64,000 nt of DNA from Stappia sp. MMSF_3263 (GCF_030733745.1 NZ_JASHIK010000009.1:123772-187771), one strand, 5' to 3'; positions 42,413 through 53,734 are shown, counted from the stretch's first letter. Program-made: numbers and translations. The notes: generated by a model from the letters alone, not told the origin.

Positions 42413-42900
42413 AATGTTTCAACGAATCTGCTTGGTGAACCTTCCGGTTCGACGGCCTGCTCCCCGGTTCCGGCTGCCTTTCGGTTGCCGGAAAAGAGGG
42501 CTGACCCGGTGCGCAACAACAAATGCCCCGGACGCCGGGCGCCGAGGACCAATGTGGCGACCGATCAGGCCGTTGCCAAGAAAATCCAGTGAAAAGCAGG
42601 AGAAGTCAACCGGATTCGGGCGCAGGTGGATGATGCCGCAGCTGCGCGGCCGGGTTGCGGCCGCAACTGGTCGGCCGGCTTGGTCGAATGTCGAGGCAGG
42701 CCGGCAGGGTCGGAAGTTGCTGTGCTCAAGACCAGGAGTTGCGTGCCCGTAACATAAGGAGGGGTGTGCCCTGGTAAATTATGACAGGGGATTAACCGGC
42801 CGTTATGAGTATTCCGGCACAGATGCTTGTGGGAGGGATGGTTTGACCATCGTGAAAAGCTGCGCCTTTTCGTGGTCGTCGATATCCTCAGGAGCGCATC
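42413..42900. other. Non-coding divergent region between infC and the chemoreceptor
   Basis: No gene is supported here. On the infC side, GC-rich inverted segments (CCCCGGACGCCGGGCGCC near 42528) suggest a structured leader. On the chemoreceptor side, an AT-richer stretch at 42750-42800 (TAACATAAGG, AAATTATGACAGGGGATTAACC) should hold the promoter. Confidence 0.45.
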
Positions 42901-44889
42901 TTGTCCCTCTGGTCTCTCGCCCTTCCCCGTCAAAAGAACGGCGTTCCCGTAGCTGTGCGTGTCGGTGTTCTGGCAGCGATCGCCGTTGTTGCCGTCATCG
43001 CGCTGTCGCTGACGCATTTTCTTGGCGACGCGCGCAACAACGCGGCTGTCGATCGCATGCAGGACAACCGCCGACTGGAAACGCTCGCCGGGCAGCTCGC
43101 CAACGAGACGTTGCAGATGCGTCGGCGCGAAAAGGATTTCCTGATCCGCCGGAACCAGGAAGAAGCGGATCGATACGAGGCCGCCGTCAAGCAGGCGCTT
43201 TCGATCATTCCGCGCATGTCTGAACTGGCGGCTGCCAGGCCGGTTGCCACGCAGATCGGCCTGGCACAGGCGGGTGTCACAGCACACCGGGATCAGTTCC
43301 GACGCATCGTCGAGGCCTATCGGACGATGGGATTCGATGAGAAAAGCGGTCTCCAGGGAGAGCTGCGCACGGCGGTACATGCCGTTGAAACGCGCCTCAA
43401 GGCCGCCAATCTCGACGCCCTGACCGTCAGGATGCTGATGATGCGGCGCCATGAGAAGGACTTGATGCTGCGCGGCGACCTCAAATATGTCGGCGAGGTC
43501 GATGCCCGCCGCGCAGAGTTCGATGGCCTGATGCAGCAGACGGAACTGGATACGGGCGCGCGCGCCGAGATTTCCGGTCTGTTGGACGCCTATGTCTCCG
43601 GCTTCAAGGCGTATGCCGCCAATCAGGCGCGGATCGCGGAGGAGGTGGAGGCGCTGAGCCGGATCTATGCCGACCTGACGCCTCATGTAGAGACGATCGT
43701 CAGCAAGGCGGTCGACGGGCTGGAGGCCGCCGAGGCCGACCTGGACCGGACGCGGGGAACGGTGGCAACGGTTTTCGTCATCGCCGCTTCAGCGATGCTT
43801 CTGGCAGCCCTGGCGCTTGCCTACCTGATCGGCCGAGGCATCACCCGCCCGGTGCTCGGCATCACCGGGGCAATGCGGGCGCTGGCCGACGGCGATACGT
43901 CCGTATCGGTTCCCGACGCCGCGGCCCATCGCGAGATCGGCGCCATGGCGCGGGCCGTCGAGGTCTTCCGGGCCAACGCGATTCGCACCCGGGAGTTGGA
44001 GGCGGAGCAGGCCGAGCAGGCAGAACGCTCCGAAGCGGAGAAGCGCGCGATGATGGCAAGGCTGGCCGAGGAGTTCGACGGATCGGTTGGCCGCATCGTC
44101 CAGGCGATTTCGCAGGCTTCGCATCAGCTTGACCATGCGTCCCAGGTCATGGCCTCCGCTTCGCAGGACGTCGATGCACGCTCCGCTTCGGTGGCGGCGG
44201 CATCCGAGCAAACGGCGTCGAACGTCCACACCGTTGCGGCGGCGACCGAGGAAATGTCAGCCTCCATCGAGGAGATCAGCGCCCAGGTGCTGCGCGCATC
44301 CAACGCGACACAGCAGGCGTCCGACAACATCGTCCAGACCACGGATCAGATGACGGCCCTGTCCGGGGTCGCGGACCGCATCGGCGAGGTCGTCTCAATG
44401 ATCTCCGACATCGCCGCCCAGACCAACCTTCTGGCTCTCAACGCGACCATCGAGTCGGCCAGGGCCGGGGAGGCGGGCCGGGGGTTCGCCGTGGTTGCCG
44501 GCGAGGTCAAGGCACTGGCCAGCGAGACCTCGAAGGCAACCGACGGCATTGCCAGGCTGGTCGGAGAGATCCAGACAGAGACGCGTACCGCCGTCTCCGC
44601 CATCGACGGCATCGGCAAGATCATCAGCGAGCTGAACGGAACCACCGCGGCGATTGCCGCGGCAATGGAAGAGCAGGGTGCAACGACCCGGGAAGTGTCC
44701 CGCAACGTGGTCGAGGCAGCCGAGGGAAGCCGGTCGGTTTCGCAAAGCATTGCCGGCGTCAGCACGGCCTCGCGGGAGAGCCGGAGTGCGGCGGACACCG
44801 TGACCGAGGCGGCACAGGGGCTGTCGAGCCAGTCGGCGGCCATGCGTGAAGAGGTCGAGCGGTTTCTTGCACATATCCGCGCGGCCTGA
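42901..44889 (+). CDS. Methyl-accepting chemotaxis protein with helical sensor domain
   Basis: A 662-residue receptor. Transmembrane helix 18-40, periplasmic all-helical sensor about 42-285 (two bundles, resembling the HBM helical bimodular domain), second helix about 288-312, HAMP to about 370. The cytoplasmic signalling domain contains the highly conserved hairpin tip [20 protein letters not shown] then [19 protein letters not shown]. The start is TTG with CAGGAG eight bases before it. The ligand is unknown; HBM sensors in Pseudomonas bind organic acids. Confidence 0.92.
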   Translation: MSLWSLALPRQKNGVPVAVRVGVLAAIAVVAVIALSLTHFLGDARNNAAVDRMQDNRRLETLAGQLANETLQMRRREKDFLIRRNQEEADRYEAAVKQALSIIPRMSELAAARPVATQIGLAQAGVTAHRDQFRRIVEAYRTMGFDEKSGLQGELRTAVHAVETRLKAANLDALTVRMLMMRRHEKDLMLRGDLKYVGEVDARRAEFDGLMQQTELDTGARAEISGLLDAYVSGFKAYAANQARIAEEVEALSRIYADLTPHVETIVSKAVDGLEAAEADLDRTRGTVATVFVIAASAMLLAALALAYLIGRGITRPVLGITGAMRALADGDTSVSVPDAAAHREIGAMARAVEVFRANAIRTRELEAEQAEQAERSEAEKRAMMARLAEEFDGSVGRIVQAISQASHQLDHASQVMASASQDVDARSASVAAASEQTASNVHTVAAATEEMSASIEEISAQVLRASNATQQASDNIVQTTDQMTALSGVADRIGEVVSMISDIAAQTNLLALNATIESARAGEAGRGFAVVAGEVKALASETSKATDGIARLVGEIQTETRTAVSAIDGIGKIISELNGTTAAIAAAMEEQGATTREVSRNVVEAAEGSRSVSQSIAGVSTASRESRSAADTVTEAAQGLSSQSAAMREEVERFLAHIRAA

Positions 44890-44898
44890 GCCGCCGTG

Positions 44899-46086
44899 TC
44901 AGCGACCGGCAAGCAGCCGGTCGTAGACCGCAAGGGTTGCCGCGCACATCGCCTCGACGGAGAAATGCGCGGTGACATGGGCCCGTGCCCGCCCGGCCAG
45001 CGCCTCGCGCCGGTCGGTCGCTAGGGCCAGCATCTCGGCAATCGCGGCGGCCAGCGCTCCGGCATCGCTGGCCGGCACGCGCCAGCCCGTGCGTTCGTCT
45101 TCCGCGACATCGGGCGGCGCCAGCACGGTCTCTGGCACGGCGCCGAGGTTTGTCGCAACGACCGGCACGCCGGCGGCCTGCGCCTCGACGGCGGCGCGGC
45201 CGAAGGCTTCCGGTTCGACCGAGGCGACGACGGCGACATCGGCAAGCGCCAGCGCCGCGCCGACATCCGTGCAATGGCCCACGAGCCGCACATGGCCGGT
45301 CAGGCCGGCGGCGGCGATCCGGTGCTTGAGCTCCGCCACATAGGCCTCGCGCCCCTGCGCGTCGCCGGCAAGGATGCAGGTCCAGCCCGGCGCGTGCCGG
45401 GGCGGGCGGTCGTCCCCGGCAAGCCGGGCCAGCGCCTCGATCAGCACCGTCTGGCCTTTCCAGTGGGTCAGGCGGGCAAGGTTGAGGATCACCCGCTCGC
45501 CTCCCGCAAGACCCCATGCGCTCGCCAGAGCCTGCCGGCGCTCGGGCGAAACCGAGGCCGGATCGAGCGCACCAAGATCCGAGCCGCGATGGATGACGGT
45601 GATGTGCCCCTGCGCGAAGGGATGGCGTTCGGCGATCAGCCTTGCGGTGTAACGGGAATTGGCGATCACGGCATCGCCGCGCGCCATCACGGAATTGTAG
45701 AGGGCCTTGGCCGCGTTCGACTGGTTGTAGATGCCATGATAGGTGGTGACGAAGGGCACGCCTTGCGCCCGCGCGGCGCGCAGCGCCGACCAGGCGGGCG
45801 CCCGCGAACGCGCATGGACGAGGTCGACGCCCTCGGCGCGAACGAGCTGCCGGAGCGCTTGCGCGTTGCGCCAGAGCGCCAGCGGCGCCTTGCGCTTCAA
45901 GGGCATTGCGACATGTTCCGCGCCGCCGGCCACCAGCTCCGCGACGAGCCGTCCGCCCTGGCTTGCGACAATGGCGCGGTGACCGGCCGAGACCAGCGCA
46001 TGGGCGACGTCCACGGCCGTGCGTTCGGCGCCGCCGGTGTCGAGTTCGGGAATGACTTGCAGAACGGTGCGGCGGGTCACAGGCAT
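44899..46086 (-). CDS. Family 4 glycosyltransferase (GT-B fold)
   Basis: A 395-residue cytosolic enzyme. Its N-terminal half has VIPELDTGGAERTAVDVAHAL and VDLVHARSRAPAW. The C-terminal half has VILNLARLTHWKGQTVLIEAL and the donor-binding EPEAFGRAAVEAQAAGVPVVAT with the Glu-x7-Glu pattern of GT4. It probably acts in lipopolysaccharide core or capsule synthesis (inference). The start MPVTRRTVLQ was chosen because the longer frame overlaps the divergent hydrolase gene. Confidence 0.88.
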   Translation of the reverse strand: MPVTRRTVLQVIPELDTGGAERTAVDVAHALVSAGHRAIVASQGGRLVAELVAGGAEHVAMPLKRKAPLALWRNAQALRQLVRAEGVDLVHARSRAPAWSALRAARAQGVPFVTTYHGIYNQSNAAKALYNSVMARGDAVIANSRYTARLIAERHPFAQGHITVIHRGSDLGALDPASVSPERRQALASAWGLAGGERVILNLARLTHWKGQTVLIEALARLAGDDRPPRHAPGWTCILAGDAQGREAYVAELKHRIAAAGLTGHVRLVGHCTDVGAALALADVAVVASVEPEAFGRAAVEAQAAGVPVVATNLGAVPETVLAPPDVAEDERTGWRVPASDAGALAAAIAEMLALATDRREALAGRARAHVTAHFSVEAMCAATLAVYDRLLAGR

Positions 46087-46177
46087 CCTGTCGGGCAAGG
46101 TTGCGGGAGCCGGGGCGGGCTTCTCAAAGCCTGCATCCTGTGCCACATCGGGCAGCGACCAGGCAAGGAGCGACGAC

Positions 46178-47002
46178 ATGAGCGATGCAGTGACGGGACC
46201 CGGCGGCGAACGCTTCATCGAGGTGGGACGCGGCGCGCAGGCGCGGCGGATCGCGGTCCTGCGCGAGGAGGGCGAGCCCGGCCGCTGCGGCATTCTCTGG
46301 CTCTCGGGCTTCAAGTCCGATATGGCCGGCACAAAGGCGGAGGAGCTTGCGGCCTGGGCGCGCGCCACCGGCCATGCGATGACGCGGCTCGACTATTCCG
46401 GCCACGGCCTGTCCGGCGGCGCCTTCGAGGATGGCACCATCTCGCTATGGGCGGAGGAGGCGGTTGCCGTTCACGCCGCCTTCTGCCGCGAGCCGACCAT
46501 CGTCGTCGGCTCGTCCATGGGCGGCTGGATCGCGCTACTGCTGGCCCGTGCGCTGCTGGCCAAAGGCGCCGGCGCGGCGCCGCTTGCCGGCATGGTGCTG
46601 ATCGCCCCGGCTCCCGATTTTACCGAGGAGCTGATGTGGAAGCACGAGTTCACCGACGAGATTCGCGAGACGATCCTGCGCGAAGGCCGCTATGAGCGCC
46701 CGTCAGAATATGACGACAGCCCCTATGTCATCACCCGTGCCCTGATCGAGGACGGCCGCGAAAACCTGCTGCTCGGCGGCGCCGTCGAGACCGGCTGCCC
46801 GGTGACCATCCTGCAAGGCCAGCGCGACGATGCGGTGCCCTGGCAGCACGCGCTCAGGCTGACGGAATGCCTGGCGCTGGACGATGTCGTGCTGACCCTT
46901 GTCAAGGACGGCGACCACCGCCTGTCGCGCCCCGAGGACCTTGACCGGCTGCTCGATGCCGTTGCCCTCCGCGCCGAGGCTGCCGAACTGCACATGGGCT
47001 GA
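46178..47002 (+). CDS. Alpha/beta-hydrolase (serine esterase/thioesterase-like)
   Basis: A 274-residue protein. It has LWLSGFKSDMAG (oxyanion region), LDYSGHGLSGG, nucleophile elbow VVGSSMGGWIALLLA, Asp in GQRDDAVPW and His in KDGDHRLSR. The pattern resembles the mammalian ABHD10 and bacterial carboxylesterase group. AAGGAG lies seven bases before the ATG. The substrate is unknown. Confidence 0.88.
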   Translation: MSDAVTGPGGERFIEVGRGAQARRIAVLREEGEPGRCGILWLSGFKSDMAGTKAEELAAWARATGHAMTRLDYSGHGLSGGAFEDGTISLWAEEAVAVHAAFCREPTIVVGSSMGGWIALLLARALLAKGAGAAPLAGMVLIAPAPDFTEELMWKHEFTDEIRETILREGRYERPSEYDDSPYVITRALIEDGRENLLLGGAVETGCPVTILQGQRDDAVPWQHALRLTECLALDDVVLTLVKDGDHRLSRPEDLDRLLDAVALRAEAAELHMG

Positions 47003-47114
47003 GGCCCGGCCGGGCGTGCGTTTTTGCCGGCGGGTCATCGGTTTGTCGTATTTCGCGCCAAGGCTTGGCACGGCATGATCGTCATTGGCGGGCTACGGAC
47101 AGGCGAGGGTACTT

Positions 47115-48146
47115 ATGACAGGGCGCAGGCGCTTCATTCTGGCGATCGACGGAGGCGGGATCCGGGGGCTTGTTCCCGTGCGGATCCTCGAGACGCTGGA
47201 GGCGCGCCTCCGGGCGCTGGGCAAGAGCGCGCCGATGCACCGTTATTTCGACATGATCGCGGGATCCTCCACCGGAGGGCTGATCGCCGCGGGCCTTGCC
47301 GCCCCCGGTCCCGACGATCTTGGCGGTCAGGCGGCCGGCATTACCGAGCTGCGCCGCTTCTTCGAGGTCGACGCCCGCGATGTCTTCCGCCGCAAAAGCC
47401 TGTTCGAGCGTTTCGTCGCCAATCCCCGGGCGCTGTTCGACGAGCGCTATGACGAGCGGCCGCTGGAGCGCATCCTCAAGGACCAGCTCGGCTGGACGTC
47501 GCTGCAGTCGGCGCTGACCCGGATCGTGCTCACCGCCTATGACATCGAGCGGCGCGAGGCCGTGTTCATGACCAATGGCCGGCAGAGCGATGGCGGTCGG
47601 CCGGACGACTATTATTTCTGGCAGGCGGTGCGGGCGACGACGGCGGCCCCCGTCTATTTCGAACCGATGCGCGCTGAAAACCTGACCCATGGCGACGAGC
47701 GCGTGCTGATCGATGGCGGCGTGGTGATGAACAACCCCGTTCTCGCGGCCTATCTGGAGGCGATGAAGCTCGGTTGGAGCGCGCAGGAGATCACCGTCCT
47801 CTCGCTCGGCACGGGCGCCGCCAACCGGCGCGGCTATTCGTTTCGCGAGGCCTCGACCTGGGGACCGCTCGGCTGGCTGTCGCCGGGCAATGGCACGCCG
47901 CTCCTGTCGATCCTGGCGCACGGGCAGTCGACCACCGCCGCCTACCAGGCGGAACGGCTGCTGCCGGCCGCCGGCATCGCCGAGGTGATCCGCCTCGACG
48001 GCGACCTGCCGGAAGGAGCCGAGGCGCTGGACAACACCCGGCCCGGCAACATCATCGAACTGAACGGGGTCGCCGACCGGATCATCCGCGACAACACCCT
48101 GACGCTCGACCGGATCGCCGCCGAGATGAGCGAGCGCGACGACTGA
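47115..48146 (+). CDS. Patatin-like phospholipase
   Basis: A 343-residue lipid acyl hydrolase. It has the glycine-rich oxyanion motif [14 protein letters not shown] near the N-terminus, the nucleophile Ser in AGSSTGGL, and the catalytic Asp in [10 protein letters not shown], all in the order of patatins. There is no signal peptide, so it is probably cytosolic. Such enzymes act on membrane lipids and sometimes in defence systems, but there is no nucleotide-signalling partner nearby, so a housekeeping role is more likely. The ATG has GAGGG just upstream. Confidence 0.9.
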   Translation: MTGRRRFILAIDGGGIRGLVPVRILETLEARLRALGKSAPMHRYFDMIAGSSTGGLIAAGLAAPGPDDLGGQAAGITELRRFFEVDARDVFRRKSLFERFVANPRALFDERYDERPLERILKDQLGWTSLQSALTRIVLTAYDIERREAVFMTNGRQSDGGRPDDYYFWQAVRATTAAPVYFEPMRAENLTHGDERVLIDGGVVMNNPVLAAYLEAMKLGWSAQEITVLSLGTGAANRRGYSFREASTWGPLGWLSPGNGTPLLSILAHGQSTTAAYQAERLLPAAGIAEVIRLDGDLPEGAEALDNTRPGNIIELNGVADRIIRDNTLTLDRIAAEMSERDD

Positions 48147-48271
48147 GCCGTCTTGCCGCCCCGCCGTGGTTTATGGTTAACCGAACGTAAACGCTCCGGC
48201 GCGACACTGCTTCAACGGGCCATGGCGGATGCCGCCTGCCCGGGAAGACCAAGGCCACGAGGGAGCCGGCC

Positions 48272-49516
48272 ATGAGACGCGCGACAGCAGCCAACAGTGT
48301 GCCCTTCGAAACGTCGGAGGCCTGTCTGCGGACCCGCCATGCCTGGCTTGGCCTGCTCGCCGCCGCCTCCATCGCGGCGCTGGCCGTGACCGCCGTGCTG
48401 AGCCCGGCCGCATCCGCCCCGCTGCCGCGCGAAAAGCCCGCCAGCCTGATCGCCGCCAATGCCCTGTCGCGGCTGGAGGAACGGCGGGTGACGACAACGC
48501 GCATCCTTCCCTCCACCGATATCGGCGACCTGGTTTCCTCCGGCGGCGAACGGCCCGTTGCCGAGGCAGCGCAGTCGCGTTTCGCTGCCGCCCCGCTGCC
48601 GCAGCCGGCCCCGCGCGAGCGTGCCGAAACCGCTGCCGGGGCCGCACCGGTGGCGCGGGAGACAGCCTCCGCCATTCCGGCGAATGTCTCGCCGTCGGCC
48701 GTCGCCAAGGACCTCTTCGGCGCCATGCGCTCGCCCGCGCCGCTCGCCGCCCGCTCTATCGGCTCCTATGCCAAGGGCTGCGTCGCCGGTGCCACCGCGC
48801 TCGCCGTCGACGGGCCGAGCTGGCAGGTGATGCGCCTGTCGCGCAATCGCAACTGGGGCCATCCGGAACTGATCGACATGCTGCAGCGCCTCGCCGCCGA
48901 CGCGCCATCGCTCGGCTGGAACGGCTTGCTCGTCGGCGACCTTGCCCAGCCGCGCGGCGGGCCGATGACCTCCGGCCATGCCAGCCACCAGATCGGCCTT
49001 GACGCCGATATCTGGCTGACGCCGATGCCGGACCGCACTCTCACCCGCGACGAGCGCGAGAGCATGTCGGCGGTCTCCATGCTGAAGGGCCCGTCCAACC
49101 TGAAGGACGCCGACCGGGGCGTCGATCCGTCGAAATGGAGCGATGCCCGCGCAAGGCTGATCCGCCGCGCGGCTCAGGACCCGCGCGTTGCCCGCATCTT
49201 CGCCCATCCCGGCATCAAGCAGGCGCTCTGCCGCTTCGAGACCGGCGACCGTTCATGGCTGAGGAAAGTGCGCCCCTGGTGGGGGCACCACTACCACTTC
49301 CATGTGCGCATCGCCTGTCCGGCGGGAAGCGTCGGCTGCAAGGACCAGAACCCGCCCCCGCCGGGCGATGGCTGCGGCAAGGAATTGGCATGGTGGCTTT
49401 CCGACGAGCCTTGGGTGCCGAAAAAGCCGGCCAAACCTTCCAAGCCGGCGAAGAAGAAGCACATGACCCTCGCCGCCCTGCCGGACGCCTGCACGCAGGT
49501 GCTGGTGGCAAGGTAA
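48272..49516 (+). CDS. mepA: Penicillin-insensitive murein endopeptidase
   Basis: A 414-residue LAS-type zinc peptidase that cuts D-Ala-mDAP cross-links in peptidoglycan. A membrane segment at 24-48 anchors or exports it, followed by a Pro/Ala-rich linker. The catalytic part has [18 protein letters not shown] and [15 protein letters not shown], giving the zinc-ligand His and Asp residues. Several cysteines and a Lys/Pro-rich C-terminal tail follow. It is longer than E. coli MepA (about 274) because of the linker. Confidence 0.93.
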   Translation: MRRATAANSVPFETSEACLRTRHAWLGLLAAASIAALAVTAVLSPAASAPLPREKPASLIAANALSRLEERRVTTTRILPSTDIGDLVSSGGERPVAEAAQSRFAAAPLPQPAPRERAETAAGAAPVARETASAIPANVSPSAVAKDLFGAMRSPAPLAARSIGSYAKGCVAGATALAVDGPSWQVMRLSRNRNWGHPELIDMLQRLAADAPSLGWNGLLVGDLAQPRGGPMTSGHASHQIGLDADIWLTPMPDRTLTRDERESMSAVSMLKGPSNLKDADRGVDPSKWSDARARLIRRAAQDPRVARIFAHPGIKQALCRFETGDRSWLRKVRPWWGHHYHFHVRIACPAGSVGCKDQNPPPPGDGCGKELAWWLSDEPWVPKKPAKPSKPAKKKHMTLAALPDACTQVLVAR

Positions 49517-49626
49517 ACGGGAAGGCGCCGCCGTTAGGGCGGTGCAGGGAAACTCCGGTCTCTTTTTCCCGTCTCCCCCGCGCAATCCCCTTTGCGGGGG
49601 CGTGCGGCGATGGTAAATGGGCGCGC

Positions 49627-51432
49627 ATGAGCACGCAGAAAATCTCCGACATCCGCAATTTCTCCATCGTGGCGCATATCGACCACGGCAAATCGACGCT
49701 GGCCGACCGTCTGATCCAGATGACGGGCACGCTGACCAGCCGCGAGATGAAGGAGCAGGTGCTCGATTCGATGGACATCGAGCGCGAGCGCGGCATCACC
49801 ATCAAGGCGCAGACCGTGCGCCTGATCTACAACGCCGCCGACGGCAAGCAGTACAAGCTGAACCTGATCGACACGCCGGGCCATGTCGACTTCGCCTACG
49901 AGGTGTCGCGTTCGCTCGCCGCCTGCGAGGGCTCGCTGCTGGTCGTCGACGCCAGCCAGGGCGTCGAGGCGCAGACGCTCGCCAATGTCTACCAGGCCAT
50001 CGACAACGACCACGAGATCGTCTCGGTGCTCAACAAGGTCGACCTGCCGGCGGCCGAGCCGGACCGGGTCAAGGAGCAGATCGAGGACGTGATCGGCCTT
50101 GACGCCTCGGAAGCGGTGATGATTTCCGCCAAGACCGGCCTTGGCGTGGAGAACGTGCTGGAGGCCATCGTCAAGCGCCTGCCGCCGCCCGAGGGCGACC
50201 CGGACGCGCCGCTGAAGGCGCTGCTGGTCGACAGCTGGTACGACCCGTATCTGGGCGTCATGGTGCTGGTGCGCATCATCGACGGGCGGATGAAGAAGGG
50301 CCAGAAGATCAAGATGATGGGGGCGAACGCCACCTACGAGATCGACCGCGTTGGCGTCATGACCCCGAAATTCCTGATGACCGACGATCTCGGCCCCGGC
50401 GAGATCGGCGTCATCACCGGCTCCATCAAGGAAGTGGCGGACACCCGCGTCGGCGACACGATCACCGACGAGCGCAAGCCGACCGCCAAGGCGCTGCCCG
50501 GTTTCAAGCCGGCCCAGCCGGTGGTGTTCTGCGGGCTCTTTCCGGTCGATGCCAACGACTTCGAGGACCTGCGCGCGGCGATGGGCAAGCTGCGGCTCAA
50601 CGATGCCAGCTTCTCCTTCGAGATGGAGACCTCGGCAGCGCTCGGCTTCGGCTTCCGCTGCGGCTTCCTCGGCCTCCTGCATCTGGAGATCGTCCAGGAA
50701 CGGCTGGAGCGCGAGTTCGATCTCGACCTGATCGCGACGGCGCCCTCGGTCGTCTACCGGATGCATTTGACCGACGGCACCTTGAAGGAGTTGCACAACC
50801 CGGCCGACATGCCCGATCCGGTCAAGATCGACACGATCGAGGAGCCGTGGATCCGCGCCACGATCATGACGCCGGACGAGTATCTCGGCGCCATCCTGAC
50901 GCTCTGCCAGGAGAGGCGCGGCGTGCAGGTCGACCTCAACTATGTCGGCTCGCGCGCCATGGTCACCTATGACCTGCCGCTCAACGAGGTGGTCTTCGAT
51001 TTCTACGACCGGCTGAAGTCGATCTCCAAGGGCTACGCCTCCTTCGACTACCAGATCACCGACTATCGCGAGGGCGACCTGGTGCGCATGTCGATCCTGG
51101 TCAATGCCGAGCCGGTCGACGCGCTGTCGGTTCTGGTCCACCGCTCGCAGGCCGAGCGTCGGGGCCGCGCCATGTGCGAGAAGCTGAAGGACCTGATCCC
51201 CCGGCACATGTTCAAGATCCCGATCCAGGCGGCCATCGGCGCGCGGGTGATCGCCCGCGAGACCATTGCCGCGCTGAGGAAGGACGTCACCGCCAAGTGC
51301 TATGGCGGCGACGCGACGCGCAAGCGCAAGCTTCTGGAAAAGCAGAAGGAAGGTAAGAAGCGCATGCGCCAGTTCGGCAAGGTGGAGATCCCGCAGGAAG
51401 CCTTCATCAAGGCCCTGAAGATGGACGAGTGA
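49627..51432 (+). CDS. lepA: Elongation factor 4 (back-translocase GTPase)
   Basis: A 601-residue translational GTPase. It has [15 protein letters not shown] (G1), RERGITI (switch I), DTPGH (G3), NKVDLP (G4), then LepA-specific C-terminal elements [19 protein letters not shown] and [24 protein letters not shown]. It acts on stalled or mistranslocated ribosomes under ionic stress. The ATG at 49627 gives the conserved [13 protein letters not shown] start. Length is normal. Confidence 0.98.
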   Translation: MSTQKISDIRNFSIVAHIDHGKSTLADRLIQMTGTLTSREMKEQVLDSMDIERERGITIKAQTVRLIYNAADGKQYKLNLIDTPGHVDFAYEVSRSLAACEGSLLVVDASQGVEAQTLANVYQAIDNDHEIVSVLNKVDLPAAEPDRVKEQIEDVIGLDASEAVMISAKTGLGVENVLEAIVKRLPPPEGDPDAPLKALLVDSWYDPYLGVMVLVRIIDGRMKKGQKIKMMGANATYEIDRVGVMTPKFLMTDDLGPGEIGVITGSIKEVADTRVGDTITDERKPTAKALPGFKPAQPVVFCGLFPVDANDFEDLRAAMGKLRLNDASFSFEMETSAALGFGFRCGFLGLLHLEIVQERLEREFDLDLIATAPSVVYRMHLTDGTLKELHNPADMPDPVKIDTIEEPWIRATIMTPDEYLGAILTLCQERRGVQVDLNYVGSRAMVTYDLPLNEVVFDFYDRLKSISKGYASFDYQITDYREGDLVRMSILVNAEPVDALSVLVHRSQAERRGRAMCEKLKDLIPRHMFKIPIQAAIGARVIARETIAALRKDVTAKCYGGDATRKRKLLEKQKEGKKRMRQFGKVEIPQEAFIKALKMDE

Positions 51433-51448
51433 GGCGTGCGGTTGCCGC

Positions 51449-53053
51449 CTATTCGGCGGCGACCAGCACCGGCTGTTGCCACCGGCCCGCCGCGATCTCG
51501 GCGATCTGCGTGTCGATCTGCCCCAGCACGAAGCGCGAGAACGGGCCAAGGTGCACGTAGAGCGCCACCATGTGCAGCATCGGGTTGAGCGCGCGCGGAT
51601 TGTGGCGCAGCGTGAAGGCGATCATCCGCCACAGATGTCCGCGGTGTTCCGGATGATGCCGGGTGATCGACCAGACGAGCCGGCCGAGCTTCTTCACGTC
51701 GCTGAAGAGGCGGGCGTTGAGAACGTCGCCATTGGGGCCGCTCATGTCGAGCAGTGAGACCATTTTCTTCAGCCGGTCGAAATAGGCCTGCGGCGCATAG
51801 ACCCGCTCGATCACCTTTCGGTAGTCGCCCAGGATCTGCCCGCGCGGGCGCAGGGTTTCGAAATTGAGCCCCGCCGTGCATTGGTCGCCTTCCTCGTGGT
51901 CGGGATCGGCCATGTCGAATTCGGCATGCAGGCGCCCTTGCGCCGCCAGACGCCGGGTGAGCTGGGTGTTGGGCAGCGCGTAGAGCAGGCCGGTCATGGC
52001 GACGGGAATGGCGGCCTCCTCGATGAGGTTCGCGATCTCGTCGGCAACCCGCTCGCTCTCCTCGTCGAACCCGACGATGAAGCCGCCGATGACGAAGATG
52101 CCCGCCTCGTAGATCTTGTGCACGCTGGCGGCGATGTCGCGCCGGGTGTTCTGCTTCTTGCGGGTGGCGATCAGCACGTCCGGGTCGGGGCTCTCGATGC
52201 CGACGAAGACGACGAAGAAGCCGGCATGGCGCATCATTTCCAGAAGGTCGTGATCGTCAGCCAGGTTGAGCGAGGCCTCGGTGGAGAGCTCGAACGGGCG
52301 GCCATGCGCCTCCTGCCAGGCAATCAGGTCCGGCAGGAAGGCCTTCACCGCCTTCTTGTTGCCGATCAGGTTGTCGTCGACGAAGTCCACATGGCCGCGA
52401 TAGCCGAGATCGTAGAGCGCCTGCAGTTCCGCCAGGATCTGGGCGCTGCCCTTGGTGCGCGGCTTGCGGCCGTAGAGCTCGATGATGTCGCAGAATTCGC
52501 AGGTGAACGGGCAGCCGCGCGAGAACTGCACGTTGACCTGGACATAGTCGGAGAAGTTGAGCAGGTCGAAGCGCGGCACCGGCGTGGTGGTGACGTCGGC
52601 CTTGAACTTCTCCGCCTCGAAGGTGCCGGACCGTTCGCCGCCCTCGAAGGCTGCGACGAACTGCCCGAAAATGCCTTCCGCCTCGCCGATCACCCGGAAA
52701 TCGGCCGCCGCATAGTGGTCCGGGCTGGAGGTGACGTCGGGACCGCCGACGACGACGGGAATGCCGGCTGCCTGGCACATGGCGATGATCGCGAGCGTGT
52801 CCGACTGCTGCGGCAGCATGCCGCCGGTGAAGACGACATCGGCCCAGGCAAGCTCTTCCTCCCGCAGCTCGGTGGTATTGCGGTCGACCAGCCGGGGCTG
52901 CCAGTTCTCCGGCAGCATCGCGGCAACGGTGATCAGTCCGAGCGGGGGCGCCGGATATTTGGCGCCGACCAGGGTGCATGTCTCCCGGTAGTTCCAGAAA
53001 GAGCCGGCCTGGAAGCGCGGATAGAGCAGCAGAACGTTGACGTTCGGGTTCAT
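51449..53053 (-). CDS. B12-binding radical SAM protein with DUF4070
   Basis: A 534-residue protein. Residues 5-150 form a cobalamin-binding-like Rossmann domain (NVLLLYPRF..., VVVGGPDVTSSPDHY). The radical SAM domain has the cluster motif CPFTCEFC (Cys181, 185, 188) and FVDDNLIGNKKAV. A DUF4070 C-terminal region follows from about 370. It resembles HpnP-type methylases in architecture but lacks close resemblance to HpnP. It stands alone between lepA and a cold-shock-like gene. The target is unknown. Confidence 0.87.
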   Translation of the reverse strand: MNPNVNVLLLYPRFQAGSFWNYRETCTLVGAKYPAPPLGLITVAAMLPENWQPRLVDRNTTELREEELAWADVVFTGGMLPQQSDTLAIIAMCQAAGIPVVVGGPDVTSSPDHYAAADFRVIGEAEGIFGQFVAAFEGGERSGTFEAEKFKADVTTTPVPRFDLLNFSDYVQVNVQFSRGCPFTCEFCDIIELYGRKPRTKGSAQILAELQALYDLGYRGHVDFVDDNLIGNKKAVKAFLPDLIAWQEAHGRPFELSTEASLNLADDHDLLEMMRHAGFFVVFVGIESPDPDVLIATRKKQNTRRDIAASVHKIYEAGIFVIGGFIVGFDEESERVADEIANLIEEAAIPVAMTGLLYALPNTQLTRRLAAQGRLHAEFDMADPDHEEGDQCTAGLNFETLRPRGQILGDYRKVIERVYAPQAYFDRLKKMVSLLDMSGPNGDVLNARLFSDVKKLGRLVWSITRHHPEHRGHLWRMIAFTLRHNPRALNPMLHMVALYVHLGPFSRFVLGQIDTQIAEIAAGRWQQPVLVAAE

Positions 53054-53440
53054 CGAGGGCTCTTCGTCGTGGCGAGGGCGGGTCGTGGATTGCAGGATAT
53101 CAAACTTGACGGTTTTTGCATGACCTACGGGTGACGAACTGTCGGTTCGCGGCCCCGGACTTGCAAAATGAAATCCGGTCACCATTTCTTAACGGTAGTT
53201 GTTCATCATTCGCTGACGATATGGCGCGCCTTGCGGTGTCGCATGCCTGTCACCCTCACATTGCAAGATGAGGACCGGGCGCTTTCGAGACGAACCGAGA
53301 CGCAATTCGTCATGCGGCGGCGCGACACGTTCCGCGCGAGCATGAACGTTGCCCCGGCGCGACACGCGCCACGGCGGCATGACCGGCACCCCGCACGGGT
53401 GCGCAACAAGACTGACAAGAACGATAAGAAAGAGACTGAA
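53054..53440. other. 387-bp non-coding divergent region before the cold-shock-like gene
   Basis: No gene is supported. It must contain promoters for the radical SAM gene (minus) and the CSD gene (plus). TTGCAAAATGAAATCC and CATTTCTTAACGG near 53161-53195 are the AT-rich part. A transcript from there would give the CSD gene a leader of roughly 200-250 nt, as often seen for cold-shock mRNAs (inference). Confidence 0.45.
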
Positions 53441-53641
53441 ATGGACTTTGGTAATGTGAAGTGGTTCGACATCAAGCAGGGTGTCGGCCAGATCGAACCG
53501 GACGAGGGCGACTTCGTCCATGTCGACATGGCGGCGCTGCGCCGCGCGGGTCTCCCGACCCTGCGCGAAGGCCAGCTGATTGCCTATGAGCTCGACTATG
53601 CGCGCGGCCATTCCGCCGCCGAGAACCTGCGCGTCCTGTAA
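53441..53641 (+). CDS. Small cold-shock-domain-like protein with divergent RNP motifs
   Basis: A 66-residue protein, MDFGNVKWFDIKQGVGQIEP, with the CSD fold pattern. However, RNP1 (normally KGFGFI) is QGVGQI and RNP2 (normally VFVH) is DFVHV, so two nucleic-acid-stacking aromatics are missing. The C-terminus ends GHSAAENLRVL as in CspA proteins. It may bind RNA weakly or have changed specificity. A clear terminator follows 43 bp later. Confidence 0.8.
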   Translation: MDFGNVKWFDIKQGVGQIEPDEGDFVHVDMAALRRAGLPTLREGQLIAYELDYARGHSAAENLRVL

Positions 53642-53683
53642 CGCGCGTAAAACCCCGGCGGCCTTGAAAAAGGCCGCGAGCAA

Positions 53684-53716
53684 AGCGCCGCTGCCGTGAC
53701 GGGCAGGGCGCTTTTT
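53684..53716 (+). terminator. Rho-independent terminator after the cold-shock-like gene
   Basis: AGCGCC-g-CTGCC pairs with GGCAG-GGCGCT (11 bp with one bulge) and runs into TTTTT. A smaller hairpin, GGCCTT-GAAA-AAGGCC, lies just before it at about 53660-53676. Confidence 0.9.
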
Positions 53717-53734
53717 GCGTTTTGGCGGCAGGTT

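Noticed and set aside
47003..47025. Terminator after the alpha/beta-hydrolase gene
   Set aside because: The GCCCGGCCGGGC stem can form only about four pairs with a usable loop and the T-run is five bases away.
47115..48146. Anti-phage CBASS-type patatin effector
   Set aside because: No nucleotide cyclase, sensor or other defence gene lies nearby; neighbours are housekeeping hydrolases.
51449..53053. Hopanoid C2-methylase HpnP
   Set aside because: Architecture is similar (B12-binding plus radical SAM) but characteristic HpnP segments are absent and there are no hopanoid genes nearby.
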